Of a stretch of DNA of 64,000 bases, positions 1 through 10,001 are shown one piece after another (within the stretch, counting starts at the first letter, position 1; each line of letters opens with the position of its first letter). A program made the position numbers and the translations under genes. Where the stretch lies: the NCBI GenBank assembly GCA_019828565.1, contig JAHDYR010000005.1, forward strand, positions 248,001-312,000, written 5' to 3'. The notes beneath the pieces were generated by a model. The model worked only from the letters and a program-made list of their open reading frames with translations. It ran no database searches and was not told where the DNA came from. This DNA is from Carpediemonas membranifera. Its lineage: Eukaryota; Fornicata.

Positions 1-1541
1 ACACTGTGGCATACTTCCATGCTTTGGGTACGTCGCCCTCCCTGTAGACCCTGTTGATGAGCCTCGTCACTTCCCTAAGGCCTTTCTCATCCAGCTCTCT
101 CAGCATGTCTCCAGATGTGAGGTCAGGCCCTGGTGCGGTGTCCCTCCTGATCCTTTTGATTGCGGCTTTGACCTCGCTTTCCTTGAACTCATTTCCGTCC
201 CTGCCCCTCCATGTCTTCCAGGTGGGTTCCCTGCCTCTAGCATACTGTTGCAAGAGGATCTCGCTGATGGCCGCCTTGTCCGTGGTTATCACTCCGTCCT
301 TGAGGAGGCTCTCCGGCATTCCCTTGTATTGGTTGTCACACCACCACCTTCTGATGGCAGCTTCCACTGAGGCCCTTGAGGCCCTATACCCCCTTTTTGC
401 ACTTCTGCTGATGTCGGCCACCCATTTGGCCCTGCGCTCTCCCCAGTATTTCTCCAGCTCCTCTTTCATCCTTTCCTTCCTGGTCCTGTTGCCTATTTCT
501 GTCCATGGGGTTCGCTGGAGTTCGCTCCACACTCCGTTCCCCGAACACTTTGTCCCTTGCCTTTGCTCCCCTGTTGTTCACTGGGTCGCCCATGCATGCT
601 CTTATAGTCTCTTCCCATTGGTCCGAGCTCTTGATCCTGTTCAGCTTTGAGACTGTGACTGGCCCCTCCTTCTTTTTCATGGGCCAGGTGTGCACCTCGG
701 GTATGGCCAGAGCCACGTCTCGCTCACTTCTGCCATAGTACCGTTGTTCCTTCCATGCTAGTGTGATTCCATTGTGTGCTGAGCCCCATACCCCGACCTT
801 CTGAGACTCTACCACCTCAATCTCCGCCCCCTGGATTCCTGGTGTTGTCACTGCAAAGTCCGGGGTTGATGTTCCTGATGTGAGCGTCCCAGACTTGGGT
901 ATGATGGCTTTGAGCCTGTGCTTCTCCATCATATCCTTCCACCGGGTGGATCTTTCCATCTGGCCTGGGTCGATGTTCCAGTCTCCCATAATTATGGCCT
1001 CCATGCTCCCTTTCATGTCCATGATCTTCTGTATAGTGTCCCTGAATCCATCCTTCTCCTGCTTGCTGTGGCCGGATGGAGGGCCATACACGTTGATGAC
1101 TAGTATGTCCCTGCCGGTTCTCATTATGCTGGCTTGCACTCTTCCCGATAGGCTGTCCGTTATGCCGATGTCCCACTTTGCAGTTGCGTGTGGGCTCACT
1201 ATCGTGCCGATGCCTTCCCTTGTTCCCTTCCATCTTGGCGCAGGTTCGTCATTGCCTGCTATGCCTAGTTGTCGGTTGATGCGGTGCTGACTTTTGACAT
1301 CCGCCTTTCGTTTTTCGTTGGCTAAGACCAGGTCCTCTTCCGTCTCCCTCCCTGCTAGTGCGTAGTCAAGGTCCATGAAGCAATGAACCCTCGTATTCGC
1401 CGTTCTCCATGTCTCTTGTATGAGTACTGCCTCTATGTCCTTCAACCTTAGCTGAATCGCCGTTGCCATAGACGCCGTGAAGTCCTTTCCTCTTCCTATG
1501 TGTCCCTCTGTGTTCAGACTAAGTATCTTGTAGGTTACCAT
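1..1541 (-). pseudogene. LINE ORF2: APE endonuclease + RT N-terminus (frameshifted, partial)
   Basis: The minus-strand ORF from 1541 begins MVTYKILSLNTEG and has the order of the endonuclease/exonuclease/phosphatase fold: LSLNTEG (Asn), IQETW (Glu), VINVYGPP, MGDWNID (Asp/Asn), TPDF (Asp) and SAHNGI (His, where SDH is more usual). This is the target-site nicking nuclease of LINEs. After about codon 334 the frame is lost at a four-base C run (539-542 on +). In the next frame the protein continues (VWSELQRTPWTEIGNR ... TAPGPDLTSGDML ... DVPKAWKYATV), the conserved N-terminal part of a LINE reverse transcriptase, up to the window edge. A single extra base in the run explains the shift. The rest of RT is outside the window. 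Confidence 0.85.
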
Positions 1542-1872
1542 TGCCTTTGTCCTGTTTCCTTATCCTGCGAATTCCCAGAATTTGGGAGCCCCAGCTTCCC
1601 GCTCCTCTCCTGCTATCCTTGTCCTAACAAGGGGCCTAGATGCCGGTCTCGGTGACCCTTGTCAGGCCAACCTTGTTACCACCTGGTGACCTTCCATTCT
1701 TCGGGCAGGGTACTTAGGAGGGGGACGATATGACGTGACCCCCCTTTGGCTGCCGCTACAGCCTACCGGCAGTGCATTTCAGCTAATGCCGGGCCCTGGG
1801 TGGGAGCCAGGGCTTGTGAATTATAAAGAAAATGATGCTTGTTCCTTGAAAGAATACTGCTTTACCATGTCC
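1542..1872 (-). other. LINE ORF1-ORF2 spacer
   Basis: This is the non-coding spacer between the stop of ORF1 and the ATG of ORF2. No RNA gene, repeat or clear translation-coupling signal is visible. Confidence 0.6.
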
Positions 1873-4800
1873 TTACTCCTCCTCCGTGGACTCCCCACTG
1901 CCGCTGCAGCTGTCCTCGGCCTGACTCACTTGCTGTCCTTGTAGACTCTGCATTACCGTGATGAACTGGGTCATCAGGTCCATGGGTGAGATCTGCTTGG
2001 CCTTCTTAGCCTTCTTGTGCTTGTGCCGGGGGATCGTGGGCTTCTCCTTGCTGGGCTTAGTCGCGACGCCGGAGAGCACCAACCTTCCGTGGCCTTGCTC
2101 TTGCATGAGTCGGGCAGCCTTGAGCGCTGAGATCTCTTGTTGCGCCTCTGCCAACTGCTTTCGGAGCCGCAGCTTCTCCGAGTCCATGCCGGTTGCCTGT
2201 CTGCTTCCAGACTCCCAGTCCGTGTCCTCTTCGTGCCTGCTTCTCTTTCCGCTGTCCGAGTCCATGATCCTACTCGTGCTGCCCTCCTTGCGCTTGAGCG
2301 TCGTGGAGGAAGAGTGATCCTTGCTGTTGTCCATGCCTCCCTCTGAGCCTCTACCGGCCCAGGTGTTCCCGCTGAACGAGCCTCTCATCTGCGTTCCCGT
2401 GTTGTCCTGTCTCTCCCTGTCGTCTCCTCCGTGGTTACGATCCGAGGTCCTGTTCATGTTACCAGCTCTGTCGCCGGTTCTGTCGTCAGCTCTGACACCA
2501 GCTGTACCGCCGGCTCCGTGTCCTACCCTTCTGTCCTCTTCCCTGTCTCCATGCTGGTCGTGATGTCCTTGATCCGCGTCCTGGCCGAAGTGCCTGCCCA
2601 CCATCCTGGTGCTAATCCGCCTCGCCTTTTCCTCCAGGCCGTTGTCGAAGAACCTACTTTGGTATGGCTGTTCGGACTTTCCGTCGATGGTGGGGACATA
2701 CGTGATGCCTGGGACATTGACTGTGTTGGCTCTGGGCTCGTCCGGGATAGCTGCCGAGACTAGTCTGGCCCCTTCCTTGCGCATGCGGCTTAGGATGGTC
2801 CCAGCCTCGCTGACCCTGACCATGCCCCCAGTCTCTCGGGATGAAGCTCGCCCCTAGGGTGATCCTACCCCTGTTCCTGGGGGCCTTGACGTTGACTATG
2901 ACCTTCTCATAGTCCCTGAGGCTCTCTGCTAGGTCGTCGCAGCCCCAGACTCCTTGATGAGCCGTAGCCTCCTTCGAGGGCCACCACTCGTATAGCATGG
3001 CCATGGTTATGATGTCCTCCTCCCTTGCTGCCCCTAGGCCCTTCCTGACGCGTACCATGCGGAGCTGGTTAGCCGTGGCTCTTTCCATGATGGTCCATAG
3101 CGGGCTTCTCTCCAGTACACCTTCGTTGTCCATGATTGTGAGGGGGGCCAGTAAGATGCCCTTCATGCCCAACAGAACCTCCCCGAACCCGAAGCCGATG
3201 CCGAAGCGGTGTCCGTTGTCCGGGACTACGAGGATCCTGTCGCCGACTTCCCTGCTGACGTCCCTTGCGTCCCCCGATCGGGTACGTGCCGAAGATCTCA
3301 AAGGTGTCCCTCCTTGTCGCGAATTCCGGGCCTCCCATGATATCCATGCCCGGCTCCGCCTTCCCGACTGCTTCCATGGTCTTGTCGAGTGCCTTACCCA
3401 TGTAGTGGTAGACGTCTGGGGTGCTCATCCTCTCCTTGCATAGGGCCCTGATCCTGGCTGTGAAGACTACTGTATCCGCCAACCCACAGTGGTAGCAACC
3501 CGCGGTGTGTCTGTGGTACGGACAGACTCCCTTGGGCTCGCTCCTGTTCTGCCATCCATTTGACCATGTTGTTACTGCTTCCAGGTAGTTGGCCTTGTCG
3601 AGGTTGTCCCTGAGGTTTTGGCCAGCCTCCTCCCTTGCCGTTGTTCTCCAGGATCTCTGGTAGCTTCTTCTCGTCCACCAGCCTAGCTTGGAAGAATTCC
3701 CTGGTTCCTTGCTCCAGTCCATTTGTGGGGTTCGTGAGGAGGAAGCTTTCCATCTCCACCCCCTTTGCATACATGATTATCTTCCAACCCTCCGACCTTT
3801 CGATCCTTGCCAGCTGAGCCGCCAGGCGGTTGGCCCAGTCCCTGAAAGTATGTATGTGCTTCTCATACTCGATCGGCGGCCGCCCCGTCCCGACCTCCAC
3901 GAAGGTGGCCGGCGGCAGCCCCGTCACTGCCCATGCCGTGTACCTCGCTTGGTCCATGCTTGCTGCCGGTATGTCCTGGTAATACAGGCCATGCCCGTGT
4001 CCAAGAATGTCCCCAGTGCTGAGGTCAAAGAGTACGATCCCGCCCTCAACCGGGATGGCAGGGATCCCTGCCTTCTTGACGCCAGGGTCTGCGCACTCGA
4101 AGTCGATGGCTCCGATCACCAGTCGTTTCTCCTTGTCCTTTCTAGGCATCCTCGGCGGCTGGCTGCTGACCTTGTTTGAGTCGACCTCCTCGTCCTGGTC
4201 GATCTTGCCTTGGTTGGCCCCGACCATGTCCTTGTTCACTTCCAGGAGGCTGTCGTCGAGGCTTCTTCTGCCGGGCATGGTGGCCTGCTGGCGTCGTTCC
4301 TCCTTGTCCTTGACATGTTGCTCCTCGTCTCCGTCGATGACCGTGCTAGCGGACGACCTGTCCAGATCGGCATGTTCGTCCCTATTGCTGCGGACCGAGG
4401 TGGCCTTGAGCACTTCCAGCCTCACCTTCCGGAACGGCGGCTCGTTGCTAAGGGGGTCTCCTCCCCTTCGCCCAGGATATTGGTTCTGCCCTTCAGGTAG
4501 ATCCCTGACTTGTTCCATGCTGCCTGCCATATGGCCGGGGCCTCCGGTGCCTGAAGCCTGAGGATGTCCCTAGCCTCCTCCATGAAGCGGCTGATGGACC
4601 ATGCTGACGTGTCGCTTAGCTCTAGGATGACCCTGTACTTGCCGTCCTCTTGCTCGTAGGCCACTCTGGTGACCGGGCCTTGGTTTGCCGGATCCCATAC
4701 CTTGTCGTAAGGCACGCCTTCTACGGCCTCGTCTCCATGAGCCCCTGATACCAGTATGAACGACCCTTCGGCCTTCTTGACGCTGTCCCTGTCTACATCC

Positions 4801-5378
4801 CATTCGATGGGCCCATCTTCCTTCGGCTTGAGGATCGCCGTCTCGATGTCCTTCTCAGATGGCCATCTTGCCATGCCAGTGAAGCCCGCTTTCAGCGTCT
4901 TGGGCTCCAGTGCCTGTGCCATGTCCTTTGCTTCCTCGTCTCTGGGGTTGAGCGCCTCTGTGAGCATGTAGAAAAGGTCGCGGAGGCCGTGGATGCCGCA
5001 TGGGTTCCTGAGGATGATGTCCTTGTTGTCAGTGACGCCGGTTGCGAAGAGGATGCGTCTGGCGTTCATGATTACTTCCTTGCGTCCTTTGGAGTTCGCA
5101 TTGAGCGACTTTCCTGTAAACTTGCCTGTTCTACGAAGAAGTAGAGTCCTTGAATCGTTCCTTTCAGCGAGGAAGCTGTCCAGTAGTTCCCTGATGTCCT
5201 CCCACTGCTTCTGCGTGGAATCCCTGATCCTTGTCGGTATTTCTACCTGCATTGTTGAGTGCAAAATTTCTCCCCTTTTCCTAGTCCATAAACTGGGTCG
5301 GAATTTTTGGGTCCGAAAGTCGGGCCACATGTACATATCCGGGTGAGGTCTCCGTCCAGGCCTTCCAGTTTCTCCCAT
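1873..5378 (-). pseudogene. LINE ORF1 with Maelstrom/DnaQ-like region; frameshifted
   Basis: About 1,160 codons are spread over five overlapping minus-strand reading frames (5378-4422, 4530-3394, 3770-3069, 3301-2654, 2823-1873). The switches lie near 4452-4456, 3640, 3278 and 2826, most of them in G/C runs. At the first switch the copy at 60.98 kb has six C where this one has five, and stays in frame, so the lesion is a one-base loss. The N-terminal region is unknown. The middle (about 4110-3480) has IGAIDFECADPG, an E in VEGGIVLFDL, GHGHG, a WKIIMYAKGVEMESFLL segment and CPYHRHTAGCYHCGLAD. This order and length recall the Maelstrom domain, a DnaQ-H exonuclease derivative. The C-terminus is charged with a coiled coil (KLRLRKQLAEAQQEISALKA). 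The Maelstrom call is an inference. Confidence 0.6.
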
Positions 5379-5426
5379 TGTCCATGCTCCGTACTATATA
5401 GGCCATTCTTTCAAAAAGGCGCGGTC

Positions 5427-6516
5427 CTAAAAATGCGTCGCCCTTTTCTGAGTAGCGGGGCCTTTCTGTGTAGTTGTTGTTGCTTTGTTCGTAGTCTCCT
5501 TTTTAGCCTCTATCGACGGCCCCTGTTTCCCTTTTGTGCTGCCCTTCCTTCCTTGTGGTCTTGACAAAACCATGTAGCCGCCGGTGCTAGCACTGGCCCT
5601 CGACGGTTGTTTTCCTTTTCCTTGTAAACATACGTTCCATGAAGACACTTTGATTCCTTGGTATGGGCGTGGAGCTCCCACTCGCGCCCAGCGGTATGCC
5701 CTGATAGCAACCCTTGAATGTTCAGACAGGAGGCCAAGGCCGCTCCTTCTGAGCTCCATGGGGCACTGCCCTATCCATATAGGCCAGGCCTGTTGGTCCT
5801 TGTCCATCCATGATCGAAGTGTTTCCACTTTGCTGAAATCATTGGTGAACTGATCGGGCGAGAGGACGAGGATCAGCAGGCGGTTGAGGTATCCGCGAGC
5901 CGTGGTATCCGACGTGACACCGGCAGCAGCGCGAACTGCGGCCACGAGCCCGGCAGAGTAGCGCCCACTACCGGTCAGGCTGATGTCGCCACTCCGGAGG
6001 GCTGCTGAGACGATATCGCCATCAGTGAGCGTCGGGCACAGCTTGATCTTGAGGTGGGTCACCACCCCAGCGAGAGCGAACTGGCAGTAAGCCACGAGGT
6101 TAAGAATCTGGCGAGACTTCTTAACATCGGTGACTACCGCGGCGTCGTGGAGGCGACCCTGCTCAATGGCGTCGAAGATACGCTGAAGAGGCATTTCAAT
6201 CGAGTTGCTGTAGCCATTCAGGCGCCGGGAGACCTCAGCTCTGATGTCGCGGGGAAGATTCATAGATGCCGTCACGGGTCGAGTAACACGCTCTGCGGCT
6301 TGTACACGGTGCCTGGATGAGTGGTTGATTGATATTTGTTACTTACAGGTTACCGGAGGCCAAGCGCTTGCGCTGAGTACGTGTTTGAGCATGAAGAGAA
6401 CGACAGACGGCGGAATGAGCGGAAACAAGAGGCTTAGTGAGTTCCTCGTCACCAATTTCGGCGATTTTAGCGCGAATAGTATCCAGAATTGCTTATACGG
6501 CGGCGTTGTCCGACAT
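5427..6516 (-). pseudogene. Antisense gene of gypsy #1 (unknown protein, spliced, early stop)
   Basis: I do not recognise the protein. The ATG is at 6516 on the minus strand. Codon 8 is TAA (6493-6495) but the frame is open again directly after it. A 34-nt GTAAGT...CAG intron (6313-6346) joins ...LASGNL to HRVQAAERVTRPV and restores one long frame to 5427. The centre (GDISLTGSGRY...ARGYLNRLLILV) resembles the antisense protein of gypsy #2 (GDIRREVL...ARSHVRRLYLLT), so the two are probably homologous. The last 60 or so residues, rich in K/T/Q, may already be LINE 5' sequence. Antisense position, downstream of where pol should be, matches #2. No signal peptide or clear membrane segment is seen. 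It is inactivated if the codon-8 stop is real. Confidence 0.55.
6313..6346 (-). other. 34-nt intron
   Basis: On the minus strand it starts GTAAGT and ends CATCCAG. Removing it joins two open frames in phase 2 and extends the homologous protein. It is unusually short for a eukaryotic intron. Confidence 0.6.
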
Positions 6517-6706
6517 CAACTGAGTTGACGGCGACATATTCTGCACTTTTGGAACAATCGGTTTCAGGACGAAACCTAGAGCAGTAATAGGACGCCAAAT
6601 CAAGCTAATTCATCTATTTACTAAGCGCTGTAGCCTATTAGCTCCATCGGAAGCCGATTGATGTTGTTAATGAAGTACGAGCGCGCCAGGAAAAATGAAA
6701 GGCCCA

Positions 6707-6732
6707 AAACTCGCCAACGAAGGCCTTTTTGG
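6707..6732 (+). other. Conserved gypsy 3' motif, copy 1
   Basis: Contains AACTCGCCAACGAAG followed by a partly complementary stretch. The same motif occurs in the 3' non-coding part of gypsy #2 (19585-19614), #6 (59231-59262) and #7 (61334-61365, minus). Confidence 0.6.
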
Positions 6733-6868
6733 AGCCTCTTAATGCCTTTTTCGGCGTCTGCGTAAGTTTCAGCGCAAATGGTACAGTACTTCTTCTTATT
6801 CTTCTAGACGCCGAGATCAACCCTCGAATTACTTAGAAGCATGCGTAACACGTAATATTTTTCGAGAC

Positions 6869-6896
6869 ACGGCCATATGAGGCCGTGGAGGGGCAG
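6869..6896 (+). other. Hairpin plus internal polypurine tract, gypsy #1
   Basis: The hairpin (ACGGCC / GGCCGT arms, 6869-6886) is followed directly by GGAGGGGCAG (6887-6896). The same ten bases precede the 3' LTR at 7266-7275, so this looks like an internal (central) polypurine tract about 380 nt upstream of the terminal one. Confidence 0.55.
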
Positions 6897-7245
6897 GGAT
6901 AAGCCTCTATGAATACGGGCGAACCCTAGCCGTCCGTTTGACTGTCATTGACGTCGGTAAGTTCGGACCCTATATGCGGTTCATGAGGGCGGCGAAGCCC
7001 TGGTAAGACCATCTTAACACGTAACATAGCAATCGCTTACACAGTGGATCCACGTTATCATATACAGCTGTCGGGTTTTATTCCCATGTCACCGTTGGTG
7101 ATACCATAATTCCGTATCGGAAGACCGCGGGTCGGGCGTTGCCCACTCCACTGCCAATGGTGTAGACCGTTGCATAGCTTGGGTGGCACCAAACTATAAC
7201 ACGGATGACCCTAGGCCAACCTAACCCCCGTAACTCGTTGAGTGT

Positions 7246-7275
7246 CATGCCTATTACCCAGGCATGGAGGGGCAG
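7246..7275 (+). other. Hairpin plus 3' polypurine tract, gypsy #1
   Basis: A perfect 6-bp stem (CATGCC/GGCATG, 7246-7266) overlaps by one base GGAGGGGCAG (7266-7275), and the LTR begins with TG at the next base. This is the expected position of the plus-strand primer. Confidence 0.75.
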
Positions 7276-7387
7276 TGTGGTGGTCATTGACCACACTAAT
7301 CATTTATACAGTTTAAGCCATTTATTGGCACAAGGGTTTTCTCTTCTTCTTTCCCTGTAAAAGCATTCTCCGCATTAGCGAGGCACA
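7276..7387 (+). repeat. 3' LTR of gypsy #1 (about 112 bp)
   Basis: It begins TGTGGTGG directly after the polypurine tract and ends near GAGGCACA, where recombinase coding sequence resumes. The first 22 bases form a hairpin (GTGTGGT/ACCACAC). The right end is uncertain by 2 bp because the 5' copy and target duplication are not visible. Confidence 0.65.
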
Positions 7388-7479
7388 ACGGCAACTCTCT
7401 CCGGCCTTACATCGGGGAGGCTATCCGCAACCACCCTCGTCAAACCCGACAAACTGCAAACACCCTGTTCCCATTCTAA
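7387..7479 (+). pseudogene. Tyrosine recombinase C-terminus, YR element A
   Basis: Thirty codons plus stop read NGNSLRPYIGEAIRNHP..., closely matching the end of the element C recombinase (GNSLRPYIGEAIRNHP...). The tyrosine in RPYIG corresponds to the catalytic Tyr. Everything upstream is separated by the gypsy #1 and LINE insertions. The 3' tail (7480 to about 7640) holds CACCAT-AAACCATCGCACCGG-like sequence shared with the tail of C at 12740, and no gene. Confidence 0.75.
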
Positions 7480-7639
7480 CACCATAAACCATCGCACCGG
7501 AGGCCGTCAAGGAGACGCCCGGTCCAGCCGAAAGCAGCAAGGAGCTGCTGGCACTTGAGGCAGGCATGGAGCCGCCATACTCCACTGTAATTACTCTACT
7601 TACCTCAGATCTGCGGACGGTGTTCCCCTTTGGGAGTAT

Positions 7640-9245
7640 GAGTTAGGTGGCTGGCGTTACATCGCGCTGACAGGTTACCTCGGGTAACGGGCCGTGAGCG
7701 GAGGGCAATGAGATCGCCTCGCTCCGGCATGGTGATGCGCCGACCAGGCGAGCCGCGCAGTTTATGCGGGCAGAATGGTTGAAAATTCGGAACATCCAGA
7801 TCCGACGGCAACGAGGCTCAATAACCTAGAAGCCTCAATCGCTACCATCTCGCAACAGCTTGCAAAGCTTAATCCGCCTCCTCCGCCGCCCGAGACCGAG
7901 CCGCCGAAGGAATCCCAAATTGATTTCTTCCCTGAACAAGATGAAGCAGATATTGACCAAACACTGGCAGAGATGGATGCATACGGCGAGCTTCCGACAA
8001 AGAGACCACTTAAGGCGGAAGCAAAGTGGCTTCGCCGCGTGATGGTGATCGTCAACGCCCTCGACGACGAGCCGCTCAAAGCAAGACTCCTGGTGGAACT
8101 CCAAGCACGCCGTACCCTTCTGGACCTCAAGGACGACAACTGGTCGGACGCAACCTGTGAACTGTTTCTCGACTTGTTCAACACGTCCCAGACCAAACCC
8201 CCCCGTGCCATCTCCTACTGCGCAGCCAAAGCCAGAGCCAAGGGTAAGAGAAAGGACCAGCCCCAGAACAAAGGGGGTTTCACAAGAAGCACAAGAAGTA
8301 GCCCTTGCCACAGATGTTCAGTTCCCGTCAATGAACAAAAAAGTGGCCGGTGTGGGCAAGACTCGGTGCCTCCCCCGAGGTAGTAAGCTGGCTGCGGGAT
8401 GGCGTCCCTATCCACCTCACCTCTGCGCCCCCTCCACCAGAACCGCAAAGGCGAGTGGACCCCCGCCTACTCCCGAAGATCGAAGAGCTAGTCGCCAAGG
8501 GCGTCCTCTCCCCGTGCCCGATAGACGAACTGCGTCACAGCGCACCCCTGTTCGCGGTGTCGAAGGGCAAAGACGATGTCCGCCCCGTGCACGACCTCCG
8601 AGCCCTGAACGAGTTGACAGCAGAGCTGAGGGTGTTTCGTCTGTTCGGCATCAGACGGGCGGTCCGCAATCTGCACAAGAACGACTACATGATCAAGATA
8701 GACCTAGCATCGGGATACCACCAACTTGGCGTCGCCTCGCGAGACTCCCCCCTCCTAGGCGTGGTCCTACCGGACGGCCGCGCATTCAGGTACAACACAC
8801 TCGGCTTCGGATGGACAGCGGCGCCGTACGTGTTCCAGAGTACGACCATACAGCTTGCAAAGATCATCGCACACAGGTTCGGGGTGACCATCGCGGTCTA
8901 TCTCGACGACTTCTTAGTGTCCCATGCCTCCCCATCGTACCTAGCTTCGGTCACCCCGCAGATCATCGACCTCATGCTATCGCTGGGGGCGATACCGGGC
9001 CTCAACAAGTGCGTCCTCACGCCGACCCAGCAGGTAGACTACCTAGGTGTCCACATAGACACCGCAAGCGAGTCCCTAAGAATCTCAAAAGACAAGGCCG
9101 AGACCTACACGGCCACGATCGCCAAGGCCCTCCGGGTCGGGTCCATCACAGCTTCAGACTGGCAGAAGCTCCTAGGCCGTCTGTCATTCTTCGATACTGG
9201 TCAAGACCGGTATATCCGCCCAGTAGGTAAGCTGGCCGGAGTCCC
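7640..9245 (+). mobile_element. YR retrotransposon B, 3'-truncated
   Basis: The leader (about 7640-7774) closely matches the leader of element D (13180-13304; both contain GGTTACCTCGGGTAACGGGC). gag and the first part of RT follow. Homology to complete elements stops near 9190, before the RNase H; neither RNase H nor recombinase is present. Element C starts about 140 bp downstream in the same orientation. Confidence 0.75.
7775..8383 (+). pseudogene. gag-like protein, YR element B
   Basis: It begins MVENSEHPDPTATRLNNLEASIATIS and is co-linear with element D gag (MAQGSDPPDPTATRLDKLEAS...). There is no zinc knuckle. Acidic N-terminal half, basic C-terminus. Relative to D it has lost one G in a G run near 8276; with one more G the protein would end ...GGFHKKHKK and stop at about 8300, matching D. 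The written C-terminus after that is therefore an out-of-frame extension. Probable capsid-like role in the element's particle, by analogy with other YR elements. Confidence 0.65.
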
Positions 9246-9249
9246 CTGA
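8330..9249 (+). pseudogene. Reverse transcriptase, YR element B, truncated
   Basis: The frame reads KWPVWARLGASPEVVSWL... and carries the DIRS-type RT core: HDLRALNELT, KIDLASGYHQLGV, LGFGWTAAPYVFQ, VYLDDFL (two catalytic Asp) and LGVHIDT. It ends out of homology with ...GRLSFFDTGQDRYIRPVG. The likely ATG (8330) is one base out of frame because of a six-A run (8336-8341); element D has MNARWWLWERLGAS at this position. RNase H is absent. Confidence 0.75.
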
Positions 9250-9284
9250 TCGTTTACACTAGCTCTCTTCTTTAATAAACGATC
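9248..9284 (+). other. Inverted repeat between B and C
   Basis: GATCGTTTA (9248-9256) and TAAACGATC (9276-9284) form a 9-bp stem around a 19-nt loop, just past the truncated RT. It could be a small insertion or element-terminal structure. The remaining non-coding stretch to 9348 holds CTAG-rich sequence typical of the start of C and F. Confidence 0.3.
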
Positions 9285-9348
9285 GCCCCCCCGTTGGGTA
9301 GAGCAAGTATGTCTAGAGGCTAGGACAGCTAGCTAGCCTAGTCTAGCT

Positions 9349-9515
9349 GCTAGGATACTCGAGCAGCACTCGACCAGGGCACCCGGGGTGCTGAGGGTCG
9401 GAGGGTCCCGCGGGGAGCGCGGGCCGGAGACTATTGATCGTTGGATTGATTCGACCAGATGTGCAGGATATGGCAGAATTCGAAAGATGCCCGAAGAAGA
9501 CACGGGCACGCCCAA
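9349..9515 (+). repeat. Terminal repeat A1 of element C
   Basis: It runs from GCTAGGATACTCGAG through the first codons of gag (MPEEDTGTP). It recurs almost identically at 12883-13053, which has four extra bases (TAGC) near the start. Confidence 0.8.
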
Positions 9516-9972
9516 TCCGCAACAAGAGGAGATACTAAGGGTTCTAGGCGAGCTTTCTGGCCGTTTAGCTTTGGTTGAAGCGAACATCGCGCAGGGGCCC
9601 GATTACGACGAGCCAGTCAATGCAAGAAACCGCTCATTCCTCAACACGCTCGCCGATTTAGAACTTCCGCAACGCTTTGGTCCCCGCGATGAAGCCAGAT
9701 TCATCAAAGAGCTTCTAAGGGACATCGCCACCGACATGCTCGATGCCAACACACTTCGCCTCCGACTCCTCGGCCGCTATAAGCTACTGCTCCTCAAGGA
9801 CGATTACGATGACGCGGCAACCGACTATGCAGCTGCTGCCCTCAAGGCATCCGTCATTGAGTCAGAGCTAGACATCGACGCCATCATAGCCCGCGCCAAG
9901 ATGAAAGGTAAGCGCAAGAGGCGTAATTTTCAACCGGAGGGCGGCCACAACGGCCGCCGCTCGACGTCCTAG
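9487..9972 (+). CDS. gag-like protein, YR element C
   Basis: The start is chosen at MPEEDTGTP because the upstream in-frame stretch is leader and repeat. 161 residues: a short acidic N-terminus, then a helical region (RFIKELLRDIATDMLDANTLRLRLLGRYKLLLLKDD) that aligns with F, J and G gag, and a basic tail (KMKGKRKRRNF). No zinc knuckle. RT lies in the -1 frame and has no ATG near its start, so a gag-RT fusion by -1 frameshift is likely, although no canonical slippery heptamer is seen here. Confidence 0.65.
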   Translation: MPEEDTGTPNPQQEEILRVLGELSGRLALVEANIAQGPDYDEPVNARNRSFLNTLADLELPQRFGPRDEARFIKELLRDIATDMLDANTLRLRLLGRYKLLLLKDDYDDAATDYAAAALKASVIESELDIDAIIARAKMKGKRKRRNFQPEGGHNGRRSTS

Positions 9973-10001
9973 CCTTTCCCTCCACTCAAAAGCGATGGTG
10001 G

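Larger units (their letters stand above)
1..5425 (-). mobile_element. Non-LTR retrotransposon (LINE), 3' part outside window
   Basis: Read on the minus strand, the order is ORF1 (5378 to 1873), a 331-nt spacer, then ORF2 with an APE-type endonuclease followed by the start of a LINE-type reverse transcriptase that runs off the left edge. The 5' end is somewhere just above 5378; its exact position is not visible. It appears to have landed inside gypsy #1, whose antisense gene runs up to it. A second, 5'-truncated copy of ORF1 lies at 60263-60997 and is a useful reference for the reading frame here. Confidence 0.85.
5426..7387 (+). mobile_element. Ty3/gypsy element #1, 3' remnant
   Basis: By comparison with gypsy #2 (13.89-20.20 kb) this is the 3' third of the same kind of element: antisense gene, conserved 3' motif, hairpin with internal polypurine tract, second hairpin with polypurine tract, and 3' LTR. 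Its gag-pol and 5' LTR are not in the window; the LINE to the left probably separates them. The right flank resumes in the C-terminus of a YR-element tyrosine recombinase (element A), so it inserted into that ORF. Confidence 0.75.
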
